Shown here piece after piece: positions 1-5,411 of a stretch of DNA of 6,230 bases; position 1 is the stretch's first letter; every line of letters begins with the position of its first letter. The notes beneath the pieces are model-generated. The model had not been told where the DNA came from. It saw only the letters and a program-made list of their open reading frames with translations, and did not search any database. The translations under genes were made by a program, and so were the position numbers. Source of the stretch: Aquificaceae bacterium (GTDB lineage: Bacteria; Aquificota; Aquificia; Aquificales; Aquificaceae); NCBI GenBank assembly GCA_015490215.1, contig WFYH01000233.1, positions 1 to 6,230 of the forward strand. Direction: 5' to 3'.

Positions 1-369
1 ATCCCTCACTATTTTGTTGTTGGTTCCCAAGACTATGATGTTTTTGTCTGTTCCGAGGGCCTTATCAAGGGGCATGACTATAGAGGGGAGAGCACCCTTT
101 CTAACCATACGGGGTGTTATGCCCATGTCTTCGGTCCATTGACCGAGGAAAAAGGCTATCTGGGCGGAGAGAACTTTGACTGCAGGGCTTTCTGCCTTAC
201 CGTAAGTGATCACCACGTTGGGGACGGTGACTTCCTTGGACTGTGCCGGTGTTCCGGTCCATGCTTCCTTGTAGGTTACAAAGGGGAACCTTTTAACCTC
301 GGGAAAGGTATCAAGAATGGGTTTTGAAAAGGCAAAGCTCACCGCCGCAAGGAAAAATAGAAACCTCAT
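1..369 (-). CDS. Secreted protein of unknown function, partial (N-terminal 123 residues)
   Basis: I translated this frame from the ATG at 369 down to base 1; it stays open for 123 codons and runs off the left edge. The start is supported by a strong ribosome binding site 7 bases upstream. Residues 1-15 (MRFLFFLAAVSFAFS) look like a Sec signal peptide with an A-x-S cleavage site, so the product is probably periplasmic or exported. The rest alternates strand-like and helix-like stretches: a strand around NVVITYG (about 50-56), a helix around AVKVLSAQIAFFLGQW, then a strand IIVLGTNNKIV near the cut end. That suggests an alpha/beta fold. The last pattern loosely recalls the nucleotide- or ligand-loop segments of some S-layer-type domains, but I cannot assign a family. 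It follows the amidase gene by 23 bases on the same strand, so a cell-envelope role is plausible by context only. The downstream part is needed to name it. Confidence 0.75.
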   Translation of the reverse strand, partial: MRFLFFLAAVSFAFSKPILDTFPEVKRFPFVTYKEAWTGTPAQSKEVTVPNVVITYGKAESPAVKVLSAQIAFFLGQWTEDMGITPRMVRKGALPSIVMPLDKALGTDKNIIVLGTNNKIVRD

Positions 370-376
370 GACTTTA

Positions 377-383
377 CCTCCTT
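377..383 (-). promoter_or_regulatory. Ribosome binding site of the left-edge secreted protein
   Basis: On the minus strand the sequence reads AAGGAGG, 7 bases before the ATG at 369. It is a near-perfect Shine-Dalgarno match and fixes the start of the partial gene. Confidence 0.85.
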
Positions 384-397
384 AGTAAGTCCTTACT
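384..397. repeat. Short inverted repeat between the amidase stop and the next gene
   Basis: AGTAAG (384-389) and CTTACT (392-397) are perfect 6-base inverted arms with a 2-base spacer. It covers the amidase stop codon and touches the next ribosome binding site. As RNA it could form a 5-pair stem with a 4-base loop. It is too short and not followed by a U-run, so it is not a terminator. It may be chance. Confidence 0.3.
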
Positions 398-1577
398 TAT
401 ATTTTACAAGCCTGCGCCCGAAATCGTCACCGTAGAAGTATCTGACTACCGCCCTGTATATAGCCCAAGCTACCTTTCTACGGAAGACGGGATTTCTAAG
501 CTTTGCCGCCTCCTCGGGGTTGGTTATAAAGCCTGTCTCCACCAAAACGGAGGGTATCCCGGGGGTCTTTAGAACCGCAAAGCCGGCTCTGTTTATCCCC
601 TTAAAGTGAACATCCCTTCCGAGAACCGCCTTAAGCTCGGAGGCGAGGGTTCTGGCGAAATAGACGCTCTCCCTTAAGGTGACATCTATAGCCATATCCG
701 CCAAAACCCTTCTGACCACCGAGGATCTTATATCTGCAGCCTCTCCGAGGACGAGCTTTGCGTATCTTTTGCTCCTTAGAATCTGATACTTTTTCTCTAT
801 AGCCCTACGGTAGGACAGGGCGAACACCTGAGTTCCTTTAGCCCTCGGGTTCCTGCGGGGTGCTGCATCCGAGTGTATGCTGATAAAAAGGTCAGCCCTG
901 TTTCTGAGAGCTATCTCCGCCCTTTTGTGAAGAGGGACGAAGTAGTCGCCCTTTCGGGTGAGTATAACCTTAAACCTCCCGTCCCTTTTTAGATACTCCG
1001 TAACCAAAAGGGCTATAGCCAAGTTCACATCCTTTTCTCTTATTCCCCCGTAGCCTATTGCACCCGGGTCCTTCCCTCCGTGCCCCGCATCTATGACTAT
1101 TACCCTCTCCTCGTGGATTGTCGGCTCGGAAAGGACCTTTTTAATCAGCTCGGCTATCGGGTCTTTTTCTTGCTTTTCTTCCTCTTTCAGTAAAGCCACA
1201 AGCTCTTCGTAGAGACCCCTCTTTTCCTTGTATATGTCCAAAACTATCCTGTGGGGATTTCTCAGGTAAAAGTATTTCAGGGAGGAAAATTCAGGATAAA
1301 GGAGTACTATCCTTATACCCCACCTGTGGCGACCGATCTTTGCCTTTATAAAGCTTGGGAGCTTCAGCTTTTCAACGGAGGTTTCCCCGAAGATGTCAAC
1401 GACTATCCTTCTGGGATCGCTCAAGGTAAAGACCTTAAAGTCCCTTTGCTGGCTCAGCCTGAAGACTACCCTTACCTTCTCTTCGTAAACTCCGTAATCT
1501 ACGCTGGTTACCCTTCCGAAGGAGAGGCAGAAGAGAAGGAAAAATAAGCTAAAACTGATCAAACTCTTTCGGAACAT
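393..1577 (-). CDS. Secreted N-acetylmuramoyl-L-alanine amidase, AmiC type (AMIN + Amidase_3 domains)
   Basis: This is a zinc hydrolase that cuts the bond between MurNAc and L-Ala of the peptidoglycan stem, used in septum splitting and wall turnover in the periplasm. With the chosen start it has 394 residues, close to E. coli AmiC. Residues 1-21 (MFRKSLISFSLFFLLFCLSFG) form a signal peptide or N-terminal anchor. About 25-118 is an AMIN-like domain with two repeats ending in RRIVVDIFG and HRIVLDIYK, which in the family targets the enzyme to peptidoglycan. A Glu/Lys-rich linker follows. The Amidase_3 domain starts near 158 and carries the expected zinc ligands H166 (DAGHGG), E181 (REKDVNL) and H235 (SIHSD), plus catalytic E347 (VETGF). 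The long helical stretch between H235 and E347 (about 255-315) matches the position of the autoinhibitory helix of AmiB/AmiC, which EnvC- or NlpD-type activators displace; no such activator is in this window. The ATG at 1577 is preferred because it has a strong ribosome binding site and exposes the signal peptide. The gene starts inside the ATPase gene, overlapping it by 29 bases. Confidence 0.93.
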   Translation of the reverse strand: MFRKSLISFSLFFLLFCLSFGRVTSVDYGVYEEKVRVVFRLSQQRDFKVFTLSDPRRIVVDIFGETSVEKLKLPSFIKAKIGRHRWGIRIVLLYPEFSSLKYFYLRNPHRIVLDIYKEKRGLYEELVALLKEEEKQEKDPIAELIKKVLSEPTIHEERVIVIDAGHGGKDPGAIGYGGIREKDVNLAIALLVTEYLKRDGRFKVILTRKGDYFVPLHKRAEIALRNRADLFISIHSDAAPRRNPRAKGTQVFALSYRRAIEKKYQILRSKRYAKLVLGEAADIRSSVVRRVLADMAIDVTLRESVYFARTLASELKAVLGRDVHFKGINRAGFAVLKTPGIPSVLVETGFITNPEEAAKLRNPVFRRKVAWAIYRAVVRYFYGDDFGRRLVKYK

Positions 1578-3210
1578 AAACTTCCTCCTCCGCCTCCTCC
1601 TTTTTGGTAGCCCACGGGGCAAGGGGGAAGTTGATCACGAGAGGGTTAGGTATGTCGGGCTGGTAAAGAATCATACTTCCTTTCTTGAGCATTATCGCCC
1701 TCTGGCGGAAGTTACCCGTTAAGAACTCATACTCTTTGCTCTGGACCTCCGAGCTGTCAAGCCTTCCCGTTACCTTTACCGCAGAGTTAGCGAGGATCCT
1801 CTTTTCAATTTCGCTTGCGGTCTGCTGAGCGCCTATAAGTATTACACCCAAACTTCTACCCCTTTCCGCTATGTCCAAAAGTATGTCCTTTATGGGACTC
1901 CACCCGTCCTTAGGCGCGTATTTATTTAGTTCGTCAAGGACTACGAAGATTTTAGGATAGGGGTTTCCGCTCTCTTCCTTATCCTTGAAGATCCTCCTGA
2001 GGATCGCTCCCACGACAAACATCTTGGCTATGCTGTGGAGATCCGATATGTCCACCACCGTGAGCTGATGCCCTTCCCAGTCTATCGGTTTTGAGGAGTG
2101 ACCGTAGATAAGGTGCTTACAGTGGGTTTCTGCATGGTGGAACCTCCGCAGGAAGGCGTAAGCGGTGGCAAGGGTCGCGTTTCCGAACCATTCCCTGTAT
2201 CTGTTCTCGTCCGTTTTGGTTTCCTTGTCTTCTATCACTTCATGCAGGAGCCTTCTGAGGTCCCCGAGTGAATTTATCTCCCTTCCATTTTCATCTGTGA
2301 GGATATCAGCGGGGCTGTTTTTGGCAAGCTGTTGGAGCTTTTCCGTGATCCTGTCCATAACATAGTGCAAAGAGGAAGTTCCCTCCTCTCCTTCCGCAAA
2401 CATAAATTTGAGCAAACCTTCTTTTGCAAACTCCTTCATACTCCAGCAGTAGGGTTTTATTCCCTCAAGCCTGTCTCCGGTAGCGGGGATGATGCTTCCC
2501 TCCTTTTCCGGAGGTGCATAGAAACCTACATCGGAAAAGGGCTGAGGTTTCAAGCCCATCTTCTTGAAGTCCTCTTCATACTTTTCGTTGAACCTTTTGT
2601 TGCGCTTATCTATCCAAAGGAGATCTTTGCCCTTCACGTTGAAGATGATGCCCCTTACCCTCTTCCTATCATCGGCCTTCTGAAAGATGGAGTAAAGCAG
2701 GAAAAGGGCGTAGGAAGTTTTGGTTGCCACTCCCGACATACCTGAAATGGAAACGTGGGCGCCTTCCCTTCCGTTAATAAAGTCGTAGTTCAGATAAACC
2801 ACGTCACCGCTCCTTGAAAGACCCGCCGGTATCTTGACCCTCATGTTGTCGTAGTAGAGGGCTTTTTCAAGGTCTTTGCCCTTAGCTTTGTAGACAGGAT
2901 CTCCGGGTGTGGGGGGTATGAAGATCTCTGGTTCTATCCTTGTAACGAGAACCTTTGCCACGTAGACGATGTTTACCGGCAAAAGCCCGTCCTTAGCGAG
3001 GTGCGCCTCGTAGGCTGACCCTACTCCCTCCAGTTGTTTGCTTACCTCGTGCACTATACCGTAAAAGCTTATCTCTTGGTCTGTGCCGTCCACCCGTGAC
3101 CTCACCATAACCACATCATCAAGCTGAAGGTAGTTACCTTCTTCTACACCCACCCAAAACTCCAAAGGACTCGCCTGAAGCGTCCCCAAAACTATCCCCA
3201 AAGGCTTCAT
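1549..3210 (-). CDS. HerA/FtsK-superfamily ATPase (HerA-like helicase/translocase)
   Basis: This 553-residue protein belongs to the HerA-FtsK group of hexameric P-loop ATPases that move DNA or protein-bound DNA. Residues 1 to about 95 look like the HAS-barrel typical of HerA. The P-loop region is VSISGMSGVATKT (G157, G160, K164, T165). It keeps the Lys and Thr but has TK for the usual GK and one extra residue. Walker B is IFVVLDELNKYAP (D426, E427), followed by the AERGRSLGVILIGAQQTASEI stretch, which holds candidate arginine-finger (R450/R452) and glutamine-sensor (Q462/Q463) residues. A helical insert at about 205-375 separates the two Walker motifs. The C-terminus ends in a Glu-rich tail. 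The ATG at 3210 has GAGGTGA 6 bases upstream. In archaea HerA pairs with the nuclease NurA for DNA end resection; no NurA is seen here, so that role is not supported. The downstream partner is an amidase, and the functional link between them is unknown. Family assignment is firm; cellular role is open. Confidence 0.85.
   Translation of the reverse strand: MKPLGIVLGTLQASPLEFWVGVEEGNYLQLDDVVMVRSRVDGTDQEISFYGIVHEVSKQLEGVGSAYEAHLAKDGLLPVNIVYVAKVLVTRIEPEIFIPPTPGDPVYKAKGKDLEKALYYDNMRVKIPAGLSRSGDVVYLNYDFINGREGAHVSISGMSGVATKTSYALFLLYSIFQKADDRKRVRGIIFNVKGKDLLWIDKRNKRFNEKYEEDFKKMGLKPQPFSDVGFYAPPEKEGSIIPATGDRLEGIKPYCWSMKEFAKEGLLKFMFAEGEEGTSSLHYVMDRITEKLQQLAKNSPADILTDENGREINSLGDLRRLLHEVIEDKETKTDENRYREWFGNATLATAYAFLRRFHHAETHCKHLIYGHSSKPIDWEGHQLTVVDISDLHSIAKMFVVGAILRRIFKDKEESGNPYPKIFVVLDELNKYAPKDGWSPIKDILLDIAERGRSLGVILIGAQQTASEIEKRILANSAVKVTGRLDSSEVQSKEYEFLTGNFRQRAIMLKKGSMILYQPDIPNPLVINFPLAPWATKKEEAEEEVYVPKEFDQF
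1584..1600 (-). promoter_or_regulatory. Purine-rich tandem Shine-Dalgarno tract deciding the amidase start
   Basis: On the minus strand this 17-base tract reads GGAGGAGGCGGAGGAGG. The copy of GGAGG nearest the gene ends 6 bases before the ATG at 1577, the ideal distance. It lies inside the ATPase gene, where it encodes the Glu-rich tail (EEAEEEV). It strongly favours the 1577 start over the longer open frame beginning at 1622, whose first 15 residues are just an Arg/Lys-rich read-through of this tract. Confidence 0.8.
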
Positions 3211-3216
3211 TCTTGC

Positions 3217-3223
3217 TCACCTC
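3217..3223 (-). promoter_or_regulatory. Ribosome binding site of the HerA-like ATPase gene
   Basis: The minus strand reads GAGGTGA here, 6 bases before the ATG at 3210. This is a good Shine-Dalgarno match and supports that start. Confidence 0.7.
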
Positions 3224-3239
3224 TTTTGGTTTCTAACAA

Positions 3240-3251
3240 CTAAATTTAATA
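3240..3251. promoter_or_regulatory. AT-rich palindromic patch, possible shared -10 region for both divergent clusters
   Basis: The two divergent clusters are separated by 44 bases (3211-3254), and this is the only AT-rich stretch in it. It contains the perfect palindrome TAAATTTA at 3241-3248, so a -10-like hexamer can be read on either strand. For the minus strand it would give a leader of roughly 25 bases containing the ATPase ribosome binding site. For the plus strand it would put the transcript start almost at the thioredoxin-like ATG. No convincing -35 hexamer is visible in either direction, so this is an inference from position and composition. Confidence 0.3.
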
Positions 3252-3254
3252 CCC

Positions 3255-3668
3255 ATGAAGGGGCTGGCAGCTTTCCTGCTGTTTTTGGCTCTGTCCGTGG
3301 GTTTCGGTGACAGGTGGTATCCCGACTTTTCCGAGGGTGTGGAGGTAGCCAAGAGAGAGGGCAAGCTCGTTCTCGTCTACTTTTACGAGGTGGGTTGCAC
3401 CTTCTGTAAGTATATGGAGGAGGTTGTCTTTATAGAACCTTCGGTGAGCGAGCTTATGGAGAAGGGTTTTGTGGTGGTTCCCATTGATGTGGATGAGATA
3501 CCGCCCGACCTTGACCGCAGGTTTAGAGCAGTGGGAACGCCTACCTTTTACATATATGACCCAAAAAGGGATAAGATTCTAATGACCATATTCGGACTCC
3601 AAGAGGCGGAGGAGTTTACAAACCTCCTCAAAAAAGCCTGCCTTAAGGCTAAAATCAAGAACTGCTGA
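3255..3668 (+). CDS. Secreted thioredoxin-like protein
   Basis: This 137-residue exported thiol protein probably acts in periplasmic disulfide exchange. Residues 1-18 form a signal peptide ([18 protein letters not shown]). The mature part has a thioredoxin fold: strand KLVLVYFYE, then the redox motif C48-T-F-C51 at the start of a helix, strand FVVVPIDVD, and the cis-proline motif GTPTF (P96). CTFC instead of CGPC, and the EE-V-F pattern after the motif, resemble the thioredoxin_2 / DsbD C-terminal-like and SoxW-like groups rather than cytoplasmic thioredoxin. Two further cysteines, C129 and C137 (the last residue), lie in the C-terminal tail. The substrate is unknown. It is first in the plus-strand cluster and its stop overlaps the kdsC start by one base (TGATG). 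No Shine-Dalgarno sequence precedes the ATG. The start is set by the signal peptide, and the message may be leaderless. Confidence 0.88.
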   Translation: MKGLAAFLLFLALSVGFGDRWYPDFSEGVEVAKREGKLVLVYFYEVGCTFCKYMEEVVFIEPSVSELMEKGFVVVPIDVDEIPPDLDRRFRAVGTPTFYIYDPKRDKILMTIFGLQEAEEFTNLLKKACLKAKIKNC

Positions 3669-4156
3669 TGTCTCTAAAGGAAAGGGTAAGGGATCTAAAG
3701 TATCTGATACTTGACGTTGATGGAGTCCTCACGGAGGGACAGCTATACTACACCGCAGAGGGGGAAACCCTGAAGGCATTCAGCGTTCACGACGGCATGG
3801 GCATAAAGCTCCTCCAGTCCGCAGGTATAAAGGTGGGGATAATATCAGGCAGGAACAGTAAAGCCCTTGAGGTAAGACTGAAGGAACTCGGGGCTGAGGA
3901 CATATACATGGGCGAGCTTGATAAACTAGGCGCATTTGAGAAGATACTTTCTGCCCATAACCTTTCGGAAAGGGAGGTGGGTTTCGTGGGGGACGACATC
4001 GTTGACATACCCATCTTAGAAAGGGTAGGTCTGCCCGTGGCGGTGAGGAATGCGGTGGAAGAGGTTAAAAAGAGGGCGGTTTACGTTACAAGAAGAGAAG
4101 GAGGAAAGGGAGCGGTAAGGGAAGTTGCGGAGCTTATCCTCCTTCTGAAAAAATAA
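3668..4156 (+). CDS. kdsC: 3-deoxy-D-manno-octulosonate-8-phosphate phosphatase (KdsC)
   Basis: This cytoplasmic enzyme removes phosphate from Kdo-8-P to give Kdo, the sugar joining lipid A to the LPS core. At 162 residues it has the short, cap-less form typical of the KdsC group of HAD phosphatases, which work as tetramers. Motif I is [10 protein letters not shown] with nucleophile D16 and acid/base D18. Motif II is IISGR with S60. The expected motif III lysine is K86, and motif IV is GDDIVD with D109/D110 binding magnesium. The C-terminal [10 protein letters not shown] signature (about 143-152) is the KdsC tail that closes over the neighbouring active site. The start overlaps the previous stop by one base and has no clear Shine-Dalgarno sequence, so translation is probably coupled to the thioredoxin-like gene. 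The lptC and lptA genes follow at once, which supports KdsC over other HAD enzymes. Confidence 0.95.
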   Translation: MSLKERVRDLKYLILDVDGVLTEGQLYYTAEGETLKAFSVHDGMGIKLLQSAGIKVGIISGRNSKALEVRLKELGAEDIYMGELDKLGAFEKILSAHNLSEREVGFVGDDIVDIPILERVGLPVAVRNAVEEVKKRAVYVTRREGGKGAVREVAELILLLKK

Positions 4157-4163
4157 ACCTTTG

Positions 4164-4661
4164 ATGAAAGCTATCCTTTTGCACCTTCTGTTTGTAACCT
4201 TGTCTGTGGTTTATCTGGCTTACGTGGACTTCATTCAGGGAAAGGCGAAGATAGAGGTCAAAGAAAAGGCAATAGCCAAGGGGGTGGGGATAAAGGTCTT
4301 TGGCGAAAGGGGACAGGAGTGGAGCGTCCAAGGAAGAGAGCTTGTGTCGGTGGGAAGAGACCTATACCTTCTGGAGGTCCTCCTCGTATCTGCGGAGGGC
4401 TTTAAGGTCAGGGCGGATTCCATTAACTTGGACAGGCTTAGGAATGTAGGAAGGCTGAAGGGAAATGTGGAGATAAGGGGGGAAGCCCTCTTTGTAAAAA
4501 CCCAAGAGGCGCAGGTGGACTTCAAAAGGGGTTTGCTGAAAGGTGAAGGACCCGTTCAGGTGTGGAAGGGGACAAACTATGTGGAGGGAAAAGGCTTTGT
4601 GGCTTACCTTAAGCCCTTTAGGGTTATAATTTCCCGAGTGAGGACCCGCCATGAAATTTAG
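4164..4661 (+). CDS. lptC: LPS export protein LptC
   Basis: LptC is the bitopic inner-membrane protein that takes LPS from the LptB2FG transporter and hands it to periplasmic LptA. This product has 165 residues (E. coli LptC is about 190). Residues 4-22 are a single N-terminal membrane anchor (ILLHLLFVTLSVVYLAYV). The rest is a beta-rich periplasmic domain with family-like segments: EWSVQGREL (about 52-60), the strand repeats RLKGNVEIRGE, and LLKGEGPVQVWKGTNYVEGKG near the end. Sequence identity in this family is low, so the gene order (between kdsC and lptA) is an important part of the call. The ATG at 4164 is chosen over a TTG immediately before it. Neither has a visible Shine-Dalgarno sequence; kdsC ends 7 bases upstream, so coupling is likely. 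The 3' end overlaps lptA by 11 bases. Confidence 0.88.
   Translation: MKAILLHLLFVTLSVVYLAYVDFIQGKAKIEVKEKAIAKGVGIKVFGERGQEWSVQGRELVSVGRDLYLLEVLLVSAEGFKVRADSINLDRLRNVGRLKGNVEIRGEALFVKTQEAQVDFKRGLLKGEGPVQVWKGTNYVEGKGFVAYLKPFRVIISRVRTRHEI
4638..4643 (+). promoter_or_regulatory. Ribosome binding site of lptA inside lptC
   Basis: GTGAGG lies 7 bases before the lptA ATG at 4651 and within the last codons of lptC. It supports the overlapping start. Confidence 0.6.
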
Positions 4662-5121
4662 GGTTCTGCTCTTGTCCTTACTCCTTTTTACTCTCTCCTA
4701 CGCCCAACCCATAGCTGGGGAAGCCCAAAAGCTTGAGTTCCAGAAAGATAAGATCATATACACGGGAAATGTCAAGCTCGTAAGGGGGGAGTCCGTTCTT
4801 AAGGCGGACAAGGTTATCGTCTTTCTAAACGAGAAGGGTAAACCTACCAAGATAGTCGCCGTCGGTCAGGTGCGCTTTTCGGAGCCCAAGAGGAAGGCAA
4901 GGGCGGACTATGCGGAATATGACCTCTCTAAAGAGGTTATCATCCTTCGTGGATCCGCAAGGGTTGAAGAGGAGAAAAACATACTGGAGGCGGAGGAGAT
5001 AGTGTATGATAGGAAAAATCAAACCCTTGAGGCTAAAGGCGGTTCCAAGCGTGTTCGGACTATCTACATAGAGGAGGAAAAGAATGAAAAAATCGGATCT
5101 GATAAGGGAGATAGCCCGTAG
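4651..5121 (+). CDS. lptA: LPS transport periplasmic protein LptA (OstA-like)
   Basis: LptA forms the periplasmic bridge along which LPS moves from LptC to LptD in the outer membrane. The product has 156 residues. Residues 1-18 are a signal peptide (MKFRVLLLSLLLFTLSYA) with cleavage before QP. The mature part shows the OstA/LptA beta-jellyroll pattern: YTGNVKLVRGESVLKADKV (about 37-55), then VAVGQVRFSEPKRKARADYAEYD (as two segments about 69-91), then ILRGSARVEEEKNILEAEEIVYD. These are the characteristic repeats of G-x-V and A-D-x-A/Y strands. The C-terminal tail (about 135-156) is Lys/Glu-rich and carries no recognisable domain. It is encoded over the start of the HU-family gene, a 38-base overlap in another frame. 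The neighbours kdsC and lptC support the call. Confidence 0.93.
   Translation: MKFRVLLLSLLLFTLSYAQPIAGEAQKLEFQKDKIIYTGNVKLVRGESVLKADKVIVFLNEKGKPTKIVAVGQVRFSEPKRKARADYAEYDLSKEVIILRGSARVEEEKNILEAEEIVYDRKNQTLEAKGGSKRVRTIYIEEEKNEKIGSDKGDSP
5071..5077 (+). promoter_or_regulatory. Ribosome binding site of the HU-family gene inside lptA
   Basis: GAGGAGG ends 6 bases before the ATG at 5084. It encodes part of the Glu-rich LptA tail at the same time, and it supports the 5084 start despite the long overlap. Confidence 0.8.
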
Positions 5122-5371
5122 GAAGAACCTTTCCCTGCGCAGGAGCCAGATGGTGATAGACCACCTCTTTCAGGCTATGACCGAAGCCTTGGCAAGAGGG
5201 GAAAAGATAGAGATAAGGGGGCTCGGAACCTTCAAGATAAAGAAGAAACCGCCGAGGGTGGTAAAAGATCCGAGAACGGGCACAGAGATATTTGTAAAGG
5301 AGCGCTACGTTCCCGTCTTTAAGATGGGAAAGAGTATAAAGGGCGCCCTGAATCCCAAAAAAGATAAATGA
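5084..5371 (+). CDS. HU/IHF-family DNA-binding protein
   Basis: This small nucleoid-associated protein has 95 residues, the normal length for HU or an IHF subunit. It should dimerise, and it binds and bends DNA. The N-terminus MKKSDLIREIARRKNLSLRRSQMVI is the usual helix-turn-helix dimerisation part. It is followed by the GEKIEIRGLGTF signature (about 39-50) and the DNA-binding arm with PPRVVKDPRTGTEI, where P63 is the intercalating proline. The family usually has RNPxTG here, and this copy has KDPRTG. The C-terminus FKMGKSIKGALN matches the family. The sequence alone does not separate HU from IHF alpha or beta. It starts 38 bases inside lptA with a strong ribosome binding site, so it is co-transcribed with the LPS genes. 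It occupies the slot where lptB follows lptA in enterobacteria. Confidence 0.93.
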   Translation: MKKSDLIREIARRKNLSLRRSQMVIDHLFQAMTEALARGEKIEIRGLGTFKIKKKPPRVVKDPRTGTEIFVKERYVPVFKMGKSIKGALNPKKDK

Positions 5372-5373
5372 GA

Positions 5374-5401
5374 TTGCCTTTTACCTTGCGCTCCCTAAAA
5401 T
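5374..5401 (+). promoter_or_regulatory. Candidate sigma70-type promoter for flhB
   Basis: In the 40-base gap before flhB, TTGCCT (5374-5379) and TAAAAT (5396-5401) are separated by 16 bases, giving 4/6 and 5/6 matches to the vegetative consensus. The predicted transcript start, about 5408, would leave a leader of only about 4 bases, consistent with the absence of a Shine-Dalgarno sequence before the ATG at 5412. An alternative reading is a weak sigma54 site: TGCCTT (5375-5380), 5 bases, TTGC (5386-5389). It has the -12 element but only one of the two -24 guanines, so I rank it lower. Confidence 0.4.
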
Positions 5402-5411
5402 GAATTAGTAG

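Noticed and set aside
139..327. A 62-codon plus-strand frame near the left edge
   Set aside because: The opposite strand carries the secreted protein with signal peptide and strong ribosome binding site; this frame has neither.
1251..1547. A 98-codon plus-strand frame opposite the amidase AMIN domain
   Set aside because: It is antisense to a conserved domain and has no family features of its own.
1578..1622. Fifteen-residue N-terminal extension of the amidase (MPRGLPKRRRRRRKF)
   Set aside because: It is a frame-shifted read of the purine tract that encodes the ATPase tail; starting at 1577 gives a proper signal peptide and a perfectly spaced ribosome binding site.
2332..2745. A 137-codon plus-strand frame opposite the HerA-like ATPase
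   Set aside because: It is a shadow of a well-supported gene; no recognisable domain and no ribosome binding site.
4161..4163. TTG as the lptC start
   Set aside because: The next codon is ATG and there is no ribosome binding site favouring the TTG; the difference is one residue.
4235..5022. Minus-strand frames of 65-96 codons opposite lptC and lptA
   Set aside because: They are antisense shadows without signals or domains, and the plus-strand genes explain the region.
5372..5411. Rho-independent terminator after the HU-family gene
   Set aside because: The gap has no GC-rich stem followed by a T-run; read-through into flhB remains possible.
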